Assembly (NCBI GenBank): GCA_030428745.1
Contig: JAUIEG010000163.1
Location: 1 to 6,316, forward strand
Direction of reading: 5' to 3'
From: Alphaproteobacteria bacterium
Lineage (GTDB): Bacteria; Pseudomonadota; Alphaproteobacteria; Caulobacterales; Parvularculaceae
DNA: 6,316 nucleotides
Shown here: one piece after another, positions 6,012-6,316 of the stretch
How the letters are laid out: every line of letters starts with the position of its first letter
Position numbering within the stretch: position 1 is the stretch's first letter
The notes under the pieces: model-generated
The model's input: the letters and a program-made list of their open reading frames with translations, nothing else
What the model was told of the DNA's origin: nothing
The model's database searches: none
Position numbers and translations under genes: made by a program

Positions 6012-6316
6012 CGCGCCGCAGTCGCAATCCTCACATATTCAGCAGGCGTGCAGAATTTTATCGGTCTTTCGCGCCCGAGGCCGATTAGCGCATCGAAAAA
6101 CCGCTCGACCCGTTCAGCGGGCCCCAGATTCCGGATTGCAAAGCAAAACCCCGGCTGTTTGCCCTCAGAGAACGCCGCCTCAAGCAACGTCTTGAGCCTG
6201 TCCGGCGCATATTCTTCCTGAGGCCGCAGCATCATCCGCGCGCGATTGCGGCGAAAACCGGTGGTGATGCTGGAACAGGCGGATACAAGCCACATGCCGG
6301 GATGTGCGAAATCATC
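6008..6316 (-). CDS. Unrecognised protein, C-terminal part (5' end outside window)
   Basis: The minus-strand frame is open from the right edge of the window to a TAG at 6008-6010, giving 102 C-terminal residues beginning DDFAHPGMWLVSACSS. The ATG at 6295 is probably internal, since the frame continues upstream to the edge. I do not recognise the family. Visible features: an Arg-rich stretch FRRNRARMMLRP, an amphipathic helix DRLKTLLEAAFSEG, a beta-like PGFCFAIRN, then RVERFFDALIGLG and IKFCTPAEYVRIA. The tail (helix, strand, then 'TPAEYVR') resembles in shape the C-terminal end of some polysaccharide deacetylase or TIM-barrel type proteins, but no signature supports that. Codon use and GC are like the neighbours, and the ending exactly at the dapD stop argues for a real gene. 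No signal peptide or membrane segment lies in this part. Confidence 0.68.
   Translation of the reverse strand, partial: DDFAHPGMWLVSACSSITTGFRRNRARMMLRPQEEYAPDRLKTLLEAAFSEGKQPGFCFAIRNLGPAERVERFFDALIGLGRERPIKFCTPAEYVRIATAAR

Noticed and set aside
6008..6295. Taking the ATG at 6295 as the true start of the last gene
   Set aside because: The frame stays open upstream to the window edge with plausible codons (DDFAHPG), so the ATG is probably internal and the gene is truncated by the window.

Overview
This window looks like an ordinary chromosomal segment of an alphaproteobacterium. It is GC-rich and densely packed. The DapD, PriA and pyrimidine 5'-nucleotidase sequences are typical of that class, and the nucleotidase-dapD pairing is one I know from it. 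A member of the Hyphomonadaceae/Parvularculaceae or a rhizobial relative is possible, but the family cannot be fixed from sequence alone. No mobile element, CRISPR array, rRNA, tRNA or obvious transferred island is visible.

Layout from left to right. The 3' end of a sulfotransferase-like gene (+) meets tail-to-tail a PagL-type outer-membrane lipid A deacylase homologue (-). A 219-bp non-coding stretch with potential RNA hairpins follows, then priA (-), the replication-restart helicase. A 93-bp divergent promoter region separates priA from three + strand genes spaced only 21-22 bp apart, probably one transcript: a secreted protein with two DUF1036 repeats flanking a peptidoglycan-binding domain, a HAD-family pyrimidine 5'-nucleotidase, and dapD of the succinylase lysine/meso-diaminopimelate pathway. 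The window closes with the 3' end of an unrecognised gene (-), again tail-to-tail.

Working together: dapD supplies meso-diaminopimelate and lysine. The DUF1036 protein is predicted to sit in the periplasm and may touch peptidoglycan, and the PagL homologue would act on outer-membrane lipid A. A loose envelope theme is therefore present, but this is inference. PriA is a housekeeping neighbour.

I do not see a clear new multi-gene system. The points most worth a second look are the following. (1) PriA has lost three of four ligands of one of its two zinc sites while keeping the other intact. (2) The DUF1036-PGBD-DUF1036 protein has a matched four-cysteine pattern in each repeat. (3) The PagL homologue has Asp where the catalytic Glu of the characterised enzyme lies. 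(4) Both convergent gene pairs have stop codons interlocked by exactly 2 nt.
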